From NCBI RefSeq assembly GCF_030272615.1, contig NC_081410.1, forward strand, positions 145,758,349 to 145,822,348: DNA of 64,000 nt, read 5' to 3'. The notes beneath the pieces were generated by a model. That model ran no database searches. It was given only the letters and a program-made list of their open reading frames with translations, and had not been told where the DNA came from. Shown here piece by piece: positions 46,660-57,949 of this stretch. Within the stretch, counting starts at the first letter, position 1; each line of letters starts with the position of its first letter. This DNA is from Cryptomeria japonica (Eukaryota > Streptophyta > Pinopsida > Cupressales > Cupressaceae). The translations under genes and the position numbers were made by a program.

Positions 46660-47990
46660 ATTAACTCACAACCCCTTCACCATGGCTACACCATCCATAA
46701 GAGTAGGAGAAAATTGTAGTGCTATATCTAAATCAAACTCCGTTAACTTATGAAAGTATTCAACCCAACTAGAATACACAAATTCTTCCTTGCATTATTC
46801 ATCATTTTATATGAGATTATGAATGGTTGGCTCTCTATGAACTGGTTCTCCTCCTATGACTGAAATTCCTCTTCAAACTACTGCTAAATTGCAAAATTTG
46901 AAAGTGCCCTAAATTCTAGCTCAATTTTTTACAAGGTTTATTTTGAATAGGTATTTAGGACTCACATGAAAACTCGGGCACAAAAATTTACAAGAGTCAA
47001 AGATAACTATTAAAAGCTAAAAGAATAATCAATGACAAGACCATGCTAAAAAGTTATTGCTAGAAGACTTAATTTCAATCCACATGCATAAACATCATTC
47101 AAAAACAACATCCCTCTCCCCAATTGAAACTAACAAGTGTCCTCACTTGGAGGCAAAAGGGATAATAATCATTTTTCTTATCGACATGTAGACGTGTCGA
47201 TAAAATCTTCACATATGGTCAAAAACCACAAGTAGGGTTTTATAGCTAAGAGGTTTGATGGTCATACTGACCTAAAGCCCTTTGCTAAATATTTGGTGGC
47301 TAAAGCATTTTGGCAGTCATCTCCACTAAAAGGCAAAAGACTTAACCCTTTCGCAGTTTCACAATGGGTTAGGTCAACTAGAAGGTTTGACCTGCGACCT
47401 AGTGAAAACACTTAGCATTCATCTTTGTTTCATGGGAGGATTACTATCTTTAATGATAATCATTGAGAAATGGCTAAAATCACCATTTAACCCTCACCAC
47501 AATATCATTTGTTTACTCTGCGATCACATTTTTGTTTTAGCGGTTTCATGGGCCACAATCACCTTTTAAACCGTTTAGCCACGAAATGGTGAAAGCGTTT
47601 GAGTGCATAAAAGAAGAGGGTCCACATGCAGTCAACACATCATTGCCAAGGTGGTCCAAGTGGACCAATGAGTGGTCACCATCTGAATACCTGCAAAGCG
47701 CGAAAGAGGAGTGGAGGCCTAATTGACACATCACTGTCTAAATACACCAAACCGTTGCTGACACGTGGATACATGTGGACGCATGAGGGATGTGGGCCTA
47801 ATAGTCATAACATTTTGCGGTTTTGCACAAGAGTTAAGTCAACAAAAAATGTTGACCACGAAATGACAAAAACAATAATCCTCTACCTGCGATCATCCCA
47901 TCTTTTCATTGTTTCACAAAAGGCTAGAGTCAATGAAAAATTTTGACTTGCAAAATAGCAAAATTCCCCTATAGTTACATTTTATTTCAC
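46660..47990. other. Spacer between two divergent decayed frames
   Basis: No gene is seen. It contains a hairpin TTATCGACA (47178-47186) / TGTCGATAA (47195-47203) and several related phrases such as TTTAGCGGTTTCATGG and AAACCGTTTAGCCACGAAATGG around 47535-47590. Confidence 0.45.
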
Positions 47991-47995
47991 CCAGC

Positions 47996-50250
47996 ATGGA
48001 TAATGTTATCGTTGAATTGCAAGGAGCTGAGTTAACCAAAAGCCTGACTGGCAAAACTACCAAAACTAGTAAACATAAGGATTTTTCACATTTTTTAATC
48101 TACAACACAAAAGCGATGGATCCAACACATTGTGAGATATATGTAGGGCATGTACCCAAGGAATTTTCACCTCTGCAACACATAAAATCAATTTTAATTC
48201 TTCTGCAACCTATAACTGCTTGACCTAGTTGACATCAATGATAGCATTTGCCAACATGTAATATGTAATGAATCCTTTGATTTGTGTGAACTTCTTTTGG
48301 GAGAATTAATTGAAAACCTAAATAAAACAAGGAAGAGCAAATATCCTTTCAAGTTTGGTTCATTGATAATCTGTCTAGCTTTCATGTTCTTGAATGAACT
48401 CCCCGAAAGAGATAATGTTGTATGGGAGAAAACATCGCTATTGGGGATGCAGATAGGGGATTATGTGAGAAGATTTATGTTGGATGACAAGAAATACCGA
48501 AGGGATTTTAGTGGTTGGTTTAAGGAGCTTCAATCGTCTATGCAACAAAGATATAGGTTTTCATCTAATTTGATAAATAGATATAGAGACAATTTTACTT
48601 TTTCTATTAGTAGGGATAATTTTTATATCATTGTAGGGGAACCACGTGTTGGGTGGATTTTGGAGCTTCCCTATGAGGTGTTTGATGAAATTGCAGCAGG
48701 AAACATTGAGCAGGTGAAGAAATTGGGCAAGGATCCCAATGAGAATCAATTTAGAATAGTGGAATAAATTGAAGAAAGTATGAGAAAATAAAAATTTGCA
48801 AACACCCTTAATAAGATAATGTATGTGACATTCACTAAAATGGGGCTTACAAAATCTGCACAAAAATATGCACCCCAGACATCTCAGTCCACATCCTTGT
48901 TGTCTCCAGCCAAGCCTGATGTTTCAAAGGTACCCAAAAGTGTGTAGAGTGATGATATATCTATGAAAAAGAAAAGGAAACCTAGGAGGAAAACAAAAGT
49001 GTAGAGAAAAGTAAAGTAAATAGATGAAAGCATCTACGAGGACTCAGAAAAAGAAAGATTTGTAATGAGTTCCAAAAAGTAAAATCTGAAGAGACTACTA
49101 TGAAAGAACCTCCGGTAAAGAAGCCAAAAAGAGGATTGTCAATCTTTAATTTTTGTTATAGAAATCTATGATGATTCTAAACTTATGAATAAGGACATCT
49201 TGCAAAATATATGATTAGATATATGATTTTGTTTAACAAAATATTGAATGAAATCAAAGATAAAATTCTGAAAGAGCTTTATGAGATTTTGGTAGAGAAA
49301 ATACAAGATGCAATAGCTAAAGAAATAAACTTCAAAATTGTTGTAATAGATAAGGTTTGTAGTCCTTTAAGCAAAGAGGTTTGATTGTAGGTTCAACAAG
49401 CGTTGAACATTTATTTTTGCACCAAGGAAAGGGTAAATCTTATCATTGGTGATGACACTGAGGATATTAAGAGAATAAGAAGACAAACATACAATATAGA
49501 TGAATAATTTGCAGAACATGTTACCATCTTGCTATCTTCTCTTTCAGAGAAGATCTCAAAGCAAATTGATTCGGGTGAACCTAGTGGAAGCTATGTTGCT
49601 TTGGTATCCAGAGAAGATGTTCTTGTAGTTGAACCAAAAATGGTTTTGGGTATTATAATTTTTTCTAATATAGCATCGGAGAAAGTAGAAGAGAAAGAGA
49701 CAGAATGAGAGCCTAAGGATGTGTTTGATAACCTAGAAGATTTACAAGGTTATAATGCCTTAGATTCTTTATTGTCTTATGTAAGTGCTTCTGAAGGAGA
49801 GAATGTAAAAGTGAAAGGAGAAGGAATATTTGAGGAAGAAAAGAAATGAGAAGGGTATGAAAAGACACTGATAATTTTATCATCTACTATTCCTAAATTT
49901 GATATTTCACCTAAGTTGTTACATGTTCCTATCTCACAAGGTAAATTGGATATTGATATGTTATCCCATAACAAATTCTATTACTTGGTTTAGTTTCAAG
50001 AGTTTTAGTTGAGAATATGTTGAAGTTTCTCCATGAGAAAATTCTAGAAGTTAAAGTAGAATCCTAGAATGATGAAGGGTAGATGAGAAATGTGTTTAAT
50101 AAGATAAAAGATGGAACAATGAATTTTGAAGAAAGTATTGCTAAAACTGTTGAGATGAAGATGACATTGAAGAGATTGTAGTGATTGCAGATCAAGTGTA
50201 CAAAATCTCATGTTAGGCTAAAGGAAAAGATTTCCTTTAATGAAGCCAAC
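47996..50250 (+). pseudogene. Decayed reading frame, unrecognised
   Basis: A first open piece (47996-48223) begins MDNVIVELQGAELTKSL. After a frame change a 161-codon piece (48282-48767) reads CELLLGELIENLNKTRKSK, then FKFGSLIICLAFMFLNELPERD and FSGWFKELQSSMQQRYRFS, looking like a folded, partly helical globular domain. Downstream to about 50200 the sequence stays charged and coding-like (MKKKRKPRRKTKV, then YEDSEKERFVMSSKK) but with many stops. I do not recognise the family; the style suggests a repeat-borne ORF with a globular head and a charged tail. Not translatable as a whole. Confidence 0.45.
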
Positions 50251-50259
50251 ATAGATTGT

Positions 50260-51900
50260 GCAATAGAGACATTTAGGTTTAGTCTCTCTTGGCGGAATGT
50301 CAAGCCCTTCCCCAGATCTGCAGTGGAGGCTCATGACTGGATTATGAAGTTATACATTATGTTATGGATCTTTCATTTCATGGTTTGGACATTATGTTAG
50401 ATTATGTGATGTTATGCTTAGATGATAGAGTTCAGGTGAACACCTATTATCATCATGTTGCTCATGTGATATGCTTTATGCATACCTCTTTACTCTATGT
50501 TGTTCATGAATCTTTCACATTGGATTCACTCTCATATGATGTGCTATGGTTGTTTTCTACATATAGTTATGAACATAGTTTAGAGTTGGTGATGTAGTGA
50601 AATCATGTTATGTTTTATCATCTCTCTCTCCTAGTATAAATATTTAGAATTGAGGATGTGGTGAATCAAATTAAATGGGATTATATGGTTTAATTTCAAG
50701 TATTTCATATGTTCTTAATATTTAGATGATATTATATTGTTGTATTGACATATACTTTGAGAATGCAGGATTATGCCAATGGGAAACCAGGGACAAGCTG
50801 TAACCCTTTTTGTAATCATTCGATTTAATCAATCCTAACCTTTTTGAAGGGTGTGGGTTTATGTGTTATATGTGAGCTTTCGTGATTGCGGGTGTTGGTA
50901 CCAGTTGATGTGAATGTGCATTGTTGCATAAAAAAATTATACCCTCCTTGGATCCTTTTTGAGTCACCGTACCAAGCCTTAGTGAAGAGGTAAGACCCTA
51001 GGTCATTAGGTTAGGGGTTGGGGTGTTTTGAAGGGGTTATTGAATTTCATGGTTTTTGAGTCTTTTAATTTTAGAATTTTTATTACCTACGAGTTAGAGA
51101 TGATTGGGATGGATAAGATTCCATCCTAACTTCCTCCTCCCCACAAGAGGCGGGGAAGAATAAAATCTCTCCTCTTGGGACAATTAGAAAATGTGGGTAT
51201 GCTTAGGAGGATAGGTGGAGTAAGGAGAAGGGGTAGACTTGGCATCTCCTCAAGCTTCTTCCTCATGGGATGGATGGAAAGAGAGTGACAAGTGTCACCC
51301 TCTCTTTGCATGGAGTGATTCCTCTTCCAATTATATTTAGCTAATGGAAAAGAGGATGCAGGGGGTCTTTTCTTTTTGGGAGAAAAAAAACAATAGAATT
51401 GGAGAACAAGAAGGAAAGTAGGAGGAAGGAGAAGGTTGAAAGAAAGAAGGGAATCTTGAAGAATTTGGGCTCTAAGTAGGTACCCCATACCTTGGTGATA
51501 TGGTTTTATTTGCATTTGTTGCAGCTGGATTTAAGTTTAGTTTTGGTGTGCATGGGGTATTGGGTTTTGTTGATGTTGTGATTTTCAGATGTTACATTGT
51601 TGGTTGTTTCAGTGTTCTTCTATTTGGGAAATTTTCTTGCTAGAATTTTTATTGGTTTATTTGGGAAAGGGTGGATTCAGGTGTGGCACTCTTAAGTAGG
51701 GGTATGAGTAGCCCAAGATTCATAATGAAATTATTATGGGTATGAGTACCCAAATGTATACAAGGATTTTGCATTGGGGGTAAGATTTCCCCTATTTTCA
51801 ATACTCTTCATATTGTTGGAAGGTTATGATTACCCCTTGAATCTTGGAGAATTGGGATTAGAGTACCCCCCTTGATCTATAAATTTTATTGGAAGTTGTA
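50260..51900. other. Spacer, no gene recognised
   Basis: No supportable coding region; short open stretches have no family resemblance. The purine-rich tract at 51340-51480 includes GAAGGAGAAGG-like runs. Confidence 0.45.
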
Positions 51901-51901
51901 G

Positions 51902-52921
51902 TGTCATAAATTGTACACCCTTGCTAGGGTGGTACAATTTCACACTTAGGTTAGAAACTGCCTTAGTATGTCTTGCATCTTGCATTATTATTTCCCTTTA
52001 AGCATTTAATTAATTAATTTAATTAAATCTAAATTCATATTTCATCGCTTCACACATCATAAAATTGGGCCCTTTACCCTAAGTGTTCCCCTTTTTATTT
52101 TATTCCTCCAATAAATCATTTAATCATAAACCCTAATTATGTCCTATTTCGACCTTTAAGGCCCGATTTAGAATATCAAAACACCTCAAAATTAGCTATA
52201 ACTTTGGGATTCACTCTAATATCATCATATCTAATGACCCTAAAAATTTGGTGAAAAGTTGGTCGGACCATGCACGTTCCCGCCATGGTTCTCGACTTTT
52301 TTCCTGAAATTTTTGGAGCACAATTCTATGATATTATAATGGTCAACCCCGAAATATTGGCAGGGAATTCAATTCCTAGATTGGCCTAAAGTCATAATTA
52401 AGTCAAAATTAAGATCTACGGTTTCATACATAAGAGCTCTTTTTCTTCATTTGAAAGGGACTAAGAATTAGATGGAAGGATCTTTCTAAGAATCTAAGAG
52501 TGGGTTTTTAGAGCATAAGGAGCCTTCTATGTAGTGAAAGAGAAGCCTATGTGGAGCTTCAACAACATTCAACAACATTTCGTCAAGGATTCATCATTAA
52601 TTAGGAGCCTTGAAGACATTTAAGAGTAATAGGAGATCTTATGACAATATCTCTCCCTTTGGGATTCGTATGATTTCATGTTATTTTCATGTCTTTGTAT
52701 GAGCTTCTTTACATCAATTTGAATATTTACATTCATGCTTTAGATCACTTTGCATCATTGATTTAGAGCATTTACTTTGTCAGTTACAAGCAATTAGGGT
52801 TTACTATTTAGGATTGCTCTCGATTGTTTATTTCATTTTAGGATCTTGCATACACATAAGGTTCTGGCACACACATTTTCAGTACATTATCGACTATTTG
52901 TGGAGGTGGAAATCACCAACA
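51902..52921 (+). repeat. Candidate LTR (solo or eroded)
   Basis: Begins TGTCATAAATTGTACACCC and ends GTGGAAATCACCAACA. The middle (52050-52700) has the unconstrained, non-coding style of an LTR and includes a short ATTAATTAATTTAATTAAAT palindrome near 52008-52026. No partner LTR, polypurine tract or clear primer site is seen, so both boundaries are tentative. Confidence 0.3.
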
Positions 52922-52929
52922 CAGGGGTT

Positions 52930-54428
52930 TGACTAAGGAAAAAACCCATATATCCACCCAAACCTTCCCTTTTCAGTTGCAAGTGTAGAAACAGGTACTC
53001 GGAGGCACTTTCAACTCAGCAAAAGGCACAGGAACCACCCAGAATCATCAAATCTACCCTAATTTGCCTAGGATAGGGGTGTGGTGCCCTGGTCCTACCT
53101 AGGATAGTGGCGTGGCACCATGGTCTCCCTACTTTTCAGTGATCTTTAACAGGTTGCAACTTCAGGATCTCAAATTTGCATTTTCTCAGTTGTAGTCTCC
53201 TGTCTACAGAAATAGGACAATGGCGTGGCACCTTGGTCTAGGTCATTTTTGTTCAATTTGCAACATCAAGTTCACATCCAGAATCCTCCCCCTTTTATCC
53301 TTTTAGTATCTCAGTTTTAGATTTACAAGTTTGTTCAATTTCGAGTTCATTTATGCTTCATTCTTTATCTCATAATCTAGTTGATCATTCAAACCCTAGT
53401 TTTTCTCATTATTTGCAACAAGAAGAATAGAAACCCTAAGAGGTATTCCTTGGCTCTCTCTTTCTCACAAGAAGTAGCCAAAGTGATCTATCTCCCTAGG
53501 CTCTTTCGCTTTTCCCGCCACCACAGAAGTAATGTTTGTGTTGTAAGTTGAAGGTAATGATTATTATTTACTTAAGAGGTGCCCCCATTTCACCCCTTGG
53601 GAGGAAAAAATTGGTTTCTCTTTTGTTTTGGGATCGGGAGTATTGTGTAAAACCCGTGCAGTGAAATTTGAGTGTGAATTGGTTGCTGAAAATGTTTTTT
53701 TGTGTAATTGCCTTGGTGCTATGTGAATTGTTAGACCTGGGTTACAACTGACTCTAGCTCGGGGGTGGACTAATTTAAGCCCTATGGTTGGGGGGTGAGC
53801 TCCCATTGGTAGCTATTTGTTAATAATTTTATTTGGTGGGCCTTTCATCCACGTCACCTTTATGCAATTTGGATTTTGAGAAGTTTCTCTATTGCCTATG
53901 AAACAAAAGAAATGTTGTGTTAGGAGTTCCTTTTCCAAATTTGTTGGTTCCTTACATGAAAGTTGTCTAAATACTATTTTATGGAATTACCATTATTCGT
54001 TATTCATATGTAACATGTTTCATGAAAATAAATGTTAGTGAGCTTCATAAGGAAACTACGAGTGCAACAATTCTTGCTATATTTCAAGAAGTAATAAGTA
54101 TTTCATTCTTTTGTTCCTTGTTGAATAGTGTAGAGAATTCTAAAATGGCAAAACAAAATGTATAGATGATGTGAGAAATAATTTAGAACTCAAAGAAAGG
54201 TATTTAAGCTTGCATTATTAGTATTTATACTTGATAATGTTAGAAATCTAGACTAAGTTGTTCATCTGCAATGAAATAGAATAGGCTAGTTATAAAATGC
54301 ATAGTACACAAAGTTAGCAGATCTAAATGTGGTTTATGTGTTATTATTTTCACTCCCAGACATTATAATGTTATTACCTAATCTCTTTTCCTCGTTGATC
54401 TATTACAGATTCATATTCATAAATAATT
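52930..54428. other. Spacer with a small imperfect repeat
   Basis: Three related phrases, GGGTGTGGTGCCCTGGTC (about 53077), AGTGGCGTGGCACCATGGTC (about 53106) and AATGGCGTGGCACCTTGGTC (about 53219), lie within 160 bp. No gene is seen. Confidence 0.5.
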
Positions 54429-54490
54429 TTGTTATTGAAAAACAAAAGACAAAAAATAAACATAAGACCATTATTAAATAAAATATATTT

Positions 54491-54627
54491 GCAACTCATT
54501 CTTTTCTTTTATTTCGCTGATATATATAACTCTGGGTATATATATATATATATAGTGTGTGTGTGTGTGTGTGTGTGTGTAATTATATATATGCATATAC
54601 ATGTATATGTGTGTGTGTGTGTGTGTA

Positions 54628-54675
<48 letters not shown>

Positions 54676-54759
54676 AACTGATTCTTTTCTTTTATTTCGC
54701 TGATATATATAACTCTGGGTATATATATATATCAACGAAATAAAATAAAAGAATCAGTT

Positions 54760-54761
<2 letters not shown>
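54491..54761. repeat. Direct repeat plus hairpin embedded in microsatellite
   Basis: A ~60-bp segment starting GCAACTSATTCTTTTC occurs at 54491-54554 and again at 54674-54732. The second copy is followed at once by its own inverse: arm 54674-54705 pairs with 54730-54761, 32 bp with two mismatches, across a TA-rich loop. Outside the arms (TG)n and (CA)n tracts extend the complementarity further. Confidence 0.88.
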
Positions 54762-54791
<30 letters not shown>

Positions 54792-54926
54792 ATATATATA
54801 CATGTATATGCACATATATAAACACACACACACACACACACATATGTGTGTGTGTGTGTGTGTATTTATATATATATGCACGCACACACACACACAGATA
54901 TATATATATATGTGTGTGTGTGTATT

Positions 54927-54985
<59 letters not shown>

Positions 54986-55162
54986 ATGTATGTATATACA
55001 CATACATACATGTATATACATGTATGTATGTGTATATACATACATACATACATATATATATGTGTGTGTGTGTGTGTACATGCATACATGTATGTATGTA
55101 TGTATGTATGGATGCATACATACACACACACACATACATACATACATACATACATATATATG

Positions 55163-55194
<32 letters not shown>

Positions 55195-55251
55195 TGTACA
55201 TATATGTATATATACATACATACATACATATATGTACATACATGTATATAT

Positions 55252-55334
<83 letters not shown>

Positions 55335-55397
55335 CATACATAGATACACATACACACACACACACATACATATACATATATATATATATATATATAG
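54539..55397. repeat. Large compound microsatellite
   Basis: About 860 bp made almost entirely of (TA)n, (TG)n/(CA)n and (TATG)n/(CATA)n blocks that alternate and often face each other as complements. The longest pure (TA)n blocks are near 54930-54975 and 55277-55330. The six-frame open stretches over it come from the repeat and are not genes. Confidence 0.97.
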
Positions 55398-55419
55398 TCA
55401 CATAAATCTGTCCACTTAA

Positions 55420-56040
55420 TTAAATGAATACTTAGTACTTATTTGATTATTTAACCATCAATTAATAATTAATTAAATTAATATTTAATTAATTCATTTT
55501 AACCCTCTTCTCCTATTAATTAAATAAATTATTCAATTTATTTTATTTAATTCACTTAACCAAATTTAGACCATTAATTAAATAAATAAATCATATTTAT
55601 TTAATTAAATATTCTCTCACATTTAAATAAATTAATATTTATTTAAATCCCCCAAAATCCCACCTCTCACATTTAAATAAATTAACATTTATTTAAATCA
55701 CTTTTATCCTCCACCCACTTGTATTTTCCTACAAATGCAAGTTGCACAATTATTTTAAATAAATAATTTATTTAAATCACCTTTATTCTCCACCCACTTG
55801 TATTTTCCTACAAAAGCAAGTTGCACAACTATTTTAAATAAATTATTTATCTAAAATCCTATTTATCCTCACCCACTTGAAACCTTTAATGGTTTCCCTT
55901 AAAGTCTTCAAACTTGATGGCTTTAAAGTCTTCAAACTTAATGGCTTCCCTTAAAGTCTTCTTAAGACTTTAATGGTTTTCCTTAAAGTCTTCAAGCCTT
56001 TAATGGTTTCCCTCAAAGTCCTCAAGCATTTTAATGCTTT
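55420..56040. repeat. AT-rich tandem repeats left of Gypsy element 2
   Basis: This holds ATTTAAATAAATTAATATTTATTT-type palindromic blocks, two near-identical ~90-bp copies around CCACCCACTTGTATTTTCC (55714-55855), and about six copies of a TTAATGGTTTCCCTTAAAGTC-like unit (55885-56030). It resembles an eroded LTR. The Gypsy element 2 LTR starts just after it at 56075. Confidence 0.65.
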
Positions 56041-56074
56041 ATCTTCCTTTTTTTCATTTAAATAAATTAATATT

Positions 56075-56867
56075 TGTATATGGTGAAAATGGATAACAAT
56101 AACAACAAGATTGAAAGGCTAAATGAATTCAACCACCAAACCCTAGCCTAACAACAAGAAAGATCCACCATAACATATGAAGATTACCTAAGACAATGCA
56201 AATCACATGAAATCACAAAGATTATACCATCATATGTCCAATAGGGTTTGAATCTCCATTCTTCCTATCTCCATTGATCTTGCTTGATATATTTGCTCTC
56301 AGATTTTATATGCACAAGAGCTCAACAAAGAACGGAATGTGGTTGCAAGTAGGATCGTAGTGTAGTCCAATTGATCAAGTAGTTGGCTCATTAGAATGCT
56401 TGATTAGGATGAATGATTAGGGTTTGATAATGAAGGAGGCATCTCCTTATATAGAAGACACAATAAGAAATGGAGGGATAAGATTGAGAGGTGTAAAATG
56501 AGGTCGGCTATGATTAGAGGGTAGGTAAAAGAAATAATAAAATAATGAAAGGGGTAGGTAGTGTATGAATTAAGAGATGAATGACATGCGTCATGGGTAG
56601 AAAAGGCTAATGAATTAATTAAATAAATAAAGATTTATTTAATTAATAGAAGAAGTAGGATAATTAAATAAATAAGATATTTATTTAATTTAGGAAAATG
56701 ATAATTTAAATAAATAAATGTATTTATTTAAATGAGAAATAAGGCTAGAAGAGGATAAATGAATTAATTAAATAAATAAGGATTTATTTAATTAATAGAA
56801 GAATTAGGCTTAGGTAAAATAAATAAAATATTTATTTAATTAGACATGACAATTTTAGGTGTCTACA
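56075..56867 (-). repeat. Gypsy element 2, 3' LTR
   Basis: 793 bp, TGTATATGGTG to GGTGTCTACA (plus strand). A full TATA box TATATAAGG lies at about 56445-56453 on the minus strand. The palindrome cluster of U3 is at about 56612-56841. It lacks some bases near 56365-56420 relative to element 1. Confidence 0.92.
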
Positions 56868-57104
56868 TTTTGCCCCTCTTTGAGACAACGCGGCTTGTCG
56901 CGTTGTTTCAAAGAAGATAAGATGAACTGATATAGAGTTGCCCCAGGATGGGAATGATATGCCCCCTCGAGAGATTGGATGAAAATGTCTGAAAAGATTG
57001 CAGACAATCTCTTGATAAGAAAGAAAGGCTAGAATGGACTGACCGGATAAAGTGACAAAGTCATGAGATAATGAAGACTGACTCGGGAAATGAAGGCTAA
57101 GGCT

Positions 57105-57125
57105 AGGGTAGGCTATAAGATAGAC
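57105..57125 (+). promoter_or_regulatory. TATA-like box of antisense PMD gene (element 2)
   Basis: GGCTATAAGATAG places TATAAG at 57114-57119, 99 bases before the predicted ATG at 57213, the same spacing as in element 1. Confidence 0.4.
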
Positions 57126-57389
57126 CACGGGGGAAAATACATCCTCATTGTCATCTACACCTTCACGAGATCAAAGTGCAGAGCGAGAAAAGAGCACGAG
57201 CAGTCAGCAACGATGGCTTTCGTGCATAGATTCGACCGTGTTCGCCGATTTCAGAGGCCAGCAGAGGCAGGAGAGCCAGTAAGTACCACCAAACCTCCTT
57301 GTACTTTGACGCATTTAATTTTGTCATTAATGCATGTCGAATAGGGTCATAAATGCGCTTAGAAGTAGAGTTGAAAAATGTAATAAACC

Positions 57390-57535
57390 GTCTAACCGCG
57401 TCTGCATCGGTGCCAGGCGCGTCTGTGTCGGTGCCAGGCACGTCTGTGTCTGGAACCGCATCTGCGTCGAATGCGGGCGCGTCTGCGATGTGCAGGGGCG
57501 TCTGTGCAGTCTGTAGGCGCGTTTATGTAATGTAA
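57390..57535. repeat. CpG-rich minisatellite inside the PMD intron (element 2)
   Basis: About eight imperfect units built on GCGTCTGYGTCGGTGCCAGG are strung between 57390 and 57535. The matching place in element 1 (around 25140-25190) has none of this, only the shared ends, so it expanded in this copy's lineage or was lost in the other. It stands out by CpG content against an AT-rich background. Confidence 0.7.
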
Positions 57536-57675
57536 GCGCGTTTGCATTGAAAAATGCAAGTTTGGTCTTCTAGGTCAAATCGGCAATTCTGTGATGAACA
57601 TATGCTGTCGATTGGATAAGCTGCTGAGAGGATACACTCAAGCAGGTCCTCTAGGGTAGACTAGGATAGATCAAG

Positions 57676-57949
57676 GCACTTTGTGATGAATAGTGAGTAC
57701 CAAGATAGAGTACTTTGTGATGAACAGGGAGTACCCAAAGTATGAGCAGCACTTTATGATGAACAGGGAGTGCGAATGTGAGTAACACTTTGTGATGAAC
57801 AGGGAGTGTCACACACATAGTACTTTGTGATGAACAGGGAGTACCACTAGGATAGAAGCAACACTTTGTGATGAACAGTGAGTGTCACTAGGATAGATAG
57901 CCATATGCATTTAGATAGCGAGTAGCATTTTGTGATAAACAGTGAATGC
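57676..57949. repeat. Array of 7 covarying 25-nt hairpin units (element 2)
   Basis: Units start at 57676, 57710, 57749, 57785, 57820, 57861 and 57925, each 5+15+5 nt. Stem pairs are GCACT/AGTAC (one mismatch), GTACT/AGTAC, GCACT/AGTGC, ACACT/AGTGT, GTACT/AGTAC, ACACT/AGTGT and GCATT/AATGC. Loops are TTGTGATGAACAGKG with single changes. Unit order matches element 1; the seventh unit (GCATT/AATGC) is extra and carries a compensatory change at the fourth stem position too. A leading hairpin equivalent to 25220-25253 lies at about 57579-57613. Confidence 0.87.

Noticed and set aside
51126-51515. Minus-strand 129-codon frame
   Set aside because: It is rich in Leu, Ser and Pro from a purine-rich tract read backwards; there is no motif, no neighbouring gene structure and no plausible start context.
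54429-55419. Several long open frames on both strands (up to ~215 codons) over the microsatellite
   Set aside because: They consist only of the Tyr/Ile/Cys/Val/His/Thr repeats produced by TA, TG and TATG tracts; no stop occurs because the repeat lacks stop codons in those frames.
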